Source: Flavobacterium sp. LHD-85 (lineage in GTDB: Bacteria > Bacteroidota > Bacteroidia > Flavobacteriales > Flavobacteriaceae). From it: a stretch of 64,000 bases of DNA. Both the position numbers and the translations under genes were made by a program. Position 1 is the stretch's first letter; every line of letters begins with the position of its first letter. The notes beneath the pieces were generated by a model. That model did not search any database, was not told the origin of the DNA, and worked only from the letters and a program-made list of their open reading frames with translations. The stretch covers positions 62,001 to 126,000 of the forward strand of contig NZ_JAVFVR010000006.1 in assembly GCF_030929595.1 (NCBI RefSeq), given 5' to 3'. Of this stretch, positions 61,892-64,000 are shown one piece after another.

Positions 61892-61943
61892 GTGTGATTT
61901 AACTGCAAAGTGTGGGTATTTATTTTTACCGCAAAGAGCGCAA

Positions 61944-61961
61944 TCCCGATAGTTATCGGGA
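61944..61961. repeat. Short palindrome tcccgatagttatcggga
   Basis: TCCCGATA and TATCGGGA face each other with a two-base loop. It is embedded in text with gcaaag words (GCAAAGAGCGCAA..CGCAAAGAACACAAAG) that are repeated at 62095-62119. The whole 268-base gap shows no gene. Confidence 0.6.
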
Positions 61962-62159
61962 ACGCAAAGAACACAAAGTTTTTTTTGAGAATCATTAAAA
62001 TGAAAAGTTCGCCAAGCATTATATAGATAAAGCTCTGCGAACTTAATATATAGATTCAGCTTAAGCTTCTAATTAAAATATCTTAGCGAACTCTGCGTAA
62101 AAAATTTAACCGCAAAGAAAGTCAACTCGAAACGTTAAACTTGAAACAAAAAAAACAAC

Positions 62160-62528
62160 ATGGAAACGAAAAAACCGGAGAATATAGACCAATACATTGG
62201 TGCATTTCCTAATGATGTTCAGGAGATTTTGGAAAAAGTTAGAATGACAATTCAGAAAGCAGCGCCAGATGCTAAAGAAAAAATAAGTTATTCGATGCCG
62301 GCTTTTGAGCAAAATGGGATTGTGGTTTATTTTGCGGCGTTTAAAAACCATATTGGACTTTATGCTTTACCAAGCGGACACGAGACTTTTGCAGCAAAAC
62401 TTTCTAAATATAAATCAGGAAAAGGCTCTGTACAGTTTCCTTTAAAAGATCCAATGCCTTATGATTTAATTACTGAAATTGTCAAATTTAGAGTGAAAGA
62501 GAATCTTGAAAAAGTGAAAAAGAAATAA
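62160..62528 (+). CDS. DUF1801 domain protein (YdhG-like)
   Basis: A 122-residue protein and the most typical of the three DUF1801 members: IDQYIGAFPNDVQEILEKVR, ISYSMPAFEQNGIVVYFAAF, and the ending IGLYALPSGHETFAAKLSKY then GSVQFPLKDPMPYDLI. The family has a frataxin-like fold, and a B. subtilis relative (YdhG/Fra) has been proposed as an iron chaperone. Whether it handles iron here is unknown. Confidence 0.9.
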   Translation: METKKPENIDQYIGAFPNDVQEILEKVRMTIQKAAPDAKEKISYSMPAFEQNGIVVYFAAFKNHIGLYALPSGHETFAAKLSKYKSGKGSVQFPLKDPMPYDLITEIVKFRVKENLEKVKKK

Positions 62529-62570
62529 TTTCAATTCCTAATTTTCTTATCAATTACAAAGTCTTATATA

Positions 62571-63470
62571 ATGAAAAAAATAAATATTCTTTTTTTACTT
62601 TTTACCTTTTTTATAAGTCATTGGACTTTTGCTCAAGAGGAAGCTGCAATTGACAAAGAAATTTTAGAACTTCACAAACCCACAAAAAAAGTTCGCGATT
62701 CAATCATAAAACTGCAAAAGGAAGTATATTCAAAAATTGAAATTGAAAAAGACTCCATTATCAAAAATCGACTAAACCTTCGTTTAGATGAATTAGAAAA
62801 TGCGAAAGATCAAAATGATATTGAAGAATTAAAACTTGATTTTGTTTTTGCTAAAAACCACCCTAATTCCTACCGTGCTTTACAACTGATACGAGTTCAT
62901 GTTAGCCGTTTTATTGGAATGAATTTTTACGACACTTTCGTAGAAGTTTTTGAAAATTTTACGCTAGAAATAAGGAATTCTGAAAAAGGACAAGAAATGT
63001 CTGAGAAACTAAAGTACTTTAAACAAAGTAAAGTTGGAAGTCCTGCCCCCTACTTTAATCTGAAAGACATTGATAACAAAGACGTTTCGCTTGCCGATTT
63101 TAAAAACAAACAATATGTTTTAATTGACTTCTGGGCTAGCTGGTGTGCTCCTTGCCGTGAAGAGTTACCTTACATTAGAGAGTTATACAAAAATTATAAA
63201 TCACTAGGCTTTGAAATTATAAGCGTTACAAAAGATGAAAAATCAGATGCTTGGAAAAAGGCCATTGAAAAAGACAAAATCGAATCTTGGAAACACATTT
63301 CAATTTTAGAAAATAACAGTTCTATAGATAAAGATTATTTCGTTAGCGGAATCCCTCACAAAGTTCTTATTGATAAAAACGGCATTATTATTGGGAAATG
63401 GAAAGGTGGCGGAGAAAACAATAAACATGATTTGCAAAAGCTTTTAAAATCTATTTTTGAAGCAGAATAA
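62571..63470 (+). CDS. TlpA-like thiol-disulfide oxidoreductase, secreted
   Basis: A 299-residue protein with a signal peptide (to about residue 21, SHWTFAQ). A charged helical N-terminal region (22-150) follows, then a thioredoxin domain of the TlpA/ResA type: GSPAPYFNLKDIDNKDVSLADFKN and the redox site WASWCAPCREELP (Cys192, Cys195). The N-terminal helical domain is of the DUF4369-like kind but shorter and not clearly assignable. It would reduce disulfides in the periplasm, for example in cytochrome maturation. It stands nine bases before the 2H phosphoesterase gene. Confidence 0.87.
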   Translation: MKKINILFLLFTFFISHWTFAQEEAAIDKEILELHKPTKKVRDSIIKLQKEVYSKIEIEKDSIIKNRLNLRLDELENAKDQNDIEELKLDFVFAKNHPNSYRALQLIRVHVSRFIGMNFYDTFVEVFENFTLEIRNSEKGQEMSEKLKYFKQSKVGSPAPYFNLKDIDNKDVSLADFKNKQYVLIDFWASWCAPCREELPYIRELYKNYKSLGFEIISVTKDEKSDAWKKAIEKDKIESWKHISILENNSSIDKDYFVSGIPHKVLIDKNGIIIGKWKGGGENNKHDLQKLLKSIFEAE

Positions 63471-63479
63471 CGTATAGAA

Positions 63480-64000
63480 ATGAATTTAACCGAACATTAC
63501 AACCAACTTTACAAAACATCTTCTGAAGCAATTTCGGCAGGAAAATACGCTATCGATTCTGAGCTTAAAAATGAATCCGATTCCCGTTTTGGAATCACGC
63601 TGCTTATTCGTCCAAATGATGAAATTAAAGCTAATATTCAGTCATTTATCAATGAATTGAAAAAAGCAGAACCAGAGCAGTATTTTTATCCCGATTCAGA
63701 TATTCATATTACAGTAATGTCGATTATTTCTTGTTCGGATAAATTTACTTTAAATCAGATTTCTCCAAACGAATATATTGAGGTAATCTGCAGAAGTATG
63801 GTTGATGTAGAGAAAATAAAAATTCATTACAAAGGCATAACTGCTTCTCCTTCGGCAATTATGATTCAGGGGTTTCCAAGTGACGAAACGTTGAATAATT
63901 TGCGAAATAGACTTAGAGAGAATTTTAAAAATTCGGGATTACAGCAATCTATAGACAGCCGATACGAAATTTCAACAGCGCATTCTACCATAATGCGTTT
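63480..64000 (+). CDS. 2H phosphoesterase/2'-5' RNA ligase family (partial)
   Basis: The frame starts at the ATG at 63480 (MNLTEHYNQLYKTSSEAI) and is open to the right edge (173 complete codons), so the C-terminus is missing. Two H-x-[ST] motifs, HIT (in SDIHITVMS) and HST (in TAHSTIMRF), are the catalytic His pair of the 2H phosphoesterase superfamily. The family includes 2'-5' RNA ligases and cyclic phosphodiesterases. It starts nine bases after the TlpA-like gene. The exact activity is unknown. Confidence 0.82.
   Translation, partial: MNLTEHYNQLYKTSSEAISAGKYAIDSELKNESDSRFGITLLIRPNDEIKANIQSFINELKKAEPEQYFYPDSDIHITVMSIISCSDKFTLNQISPNEYIEVICRSMVDVEKIKIHYKGITASPSAIMIQGFPSDETLNNLRNRLRENFKNSGLQQSIDSRYEISTAHSTIMR

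Overview
The window looks like a chromosomal segment of a Flavobacterium-type bacterium (Bacteroidota). The signs are AT-rich DNA, paired SusC/SusD outer-membrane systems, promoters of the form TTG-N19-TAnnTTTG, A-rich start contexts without Shine-Dalgarno sequences, a Rho factor with a long Asn/Gln-rich insertion, and many families named mainly from Bacteroidota (DUF4293, DUF3667, DUF4919, DUF5117 metalloprotease). No rRNA, tRNA, CRISPR array, prophage or transposase was found.

Layout. (1) 1-3.9 kb, minus strand: the end of a nitrate-use cluster, with a partial NarI-like membrane protein and two NarK-type transporters. Upstream is a TGAT-N4-ATCA (Crp/Fnr-type) palindrome centred about 41 bases before the predicted transcript start. 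(2) 4.5-18.5 kb, plus strand: a sulfate-ester scavenging locus with a long 5' leader, SusC/SusD, three Cys-type sulfatases, a tiny membrane protein, a fatty-acid-hydroxylase-family protein, a secreted rhodanese-like/thioredoxin fusion and a YeiH/TauZ-type putative sulfate exporter. (3) 18.7-21.5 kb: a family 2A encapsulin shell gene overlapping the gene of its cargo, a cysteine desulfurase with a disordered N-terminal extension of about 245 residues. Together (2) and (3) suggest a sulfur pathway running from capture of organic sulfate, through desulfation, to compartmentalised cysteine sulfur handling. The leader of (2) holds a ten-residue ORF ending Cys-Cys-Cys-Lys whose Cys codons can pair with part of a downstream hairpin, the layout of a cysteine-sensing attenuator. 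The link between the capture genes and the compartment, and the leader, are the most interesting parts of the window.

(4) 21.9-34.4 kb: mostly housekeeping genes (rocD with a divergent Lrp regulator, a hydrolase, M28 peptidase, rho, a NarL-type two-component pair, metallophosphoesterase, truA, ABC exporter). (5) 34.4-44.2 kb: a LytS-type kinase and a LytTR response regulator flank a large zinc metalloprotease and a second SusC/SusD pair, which looks like a self-contained regulated uptake or processing unit. (6) 44.5-64 kb: a degenerate HNH-type protein, lpdA, and a long run of small single genes (DUF1801, SRPBCC, GNAT, LOG, MBL, beta-lactamase-like, TlpA-like and others), mostly in one direction and separated by terminators and palindromic repeats. 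The last gene, a 2H phosphoesterase, runs off the right edge.

Intergenic DNA carries many inverted repeats of a few sequence families, some nested. Functions are assigned from recognised motifs and family resemblance only; no database search was run.
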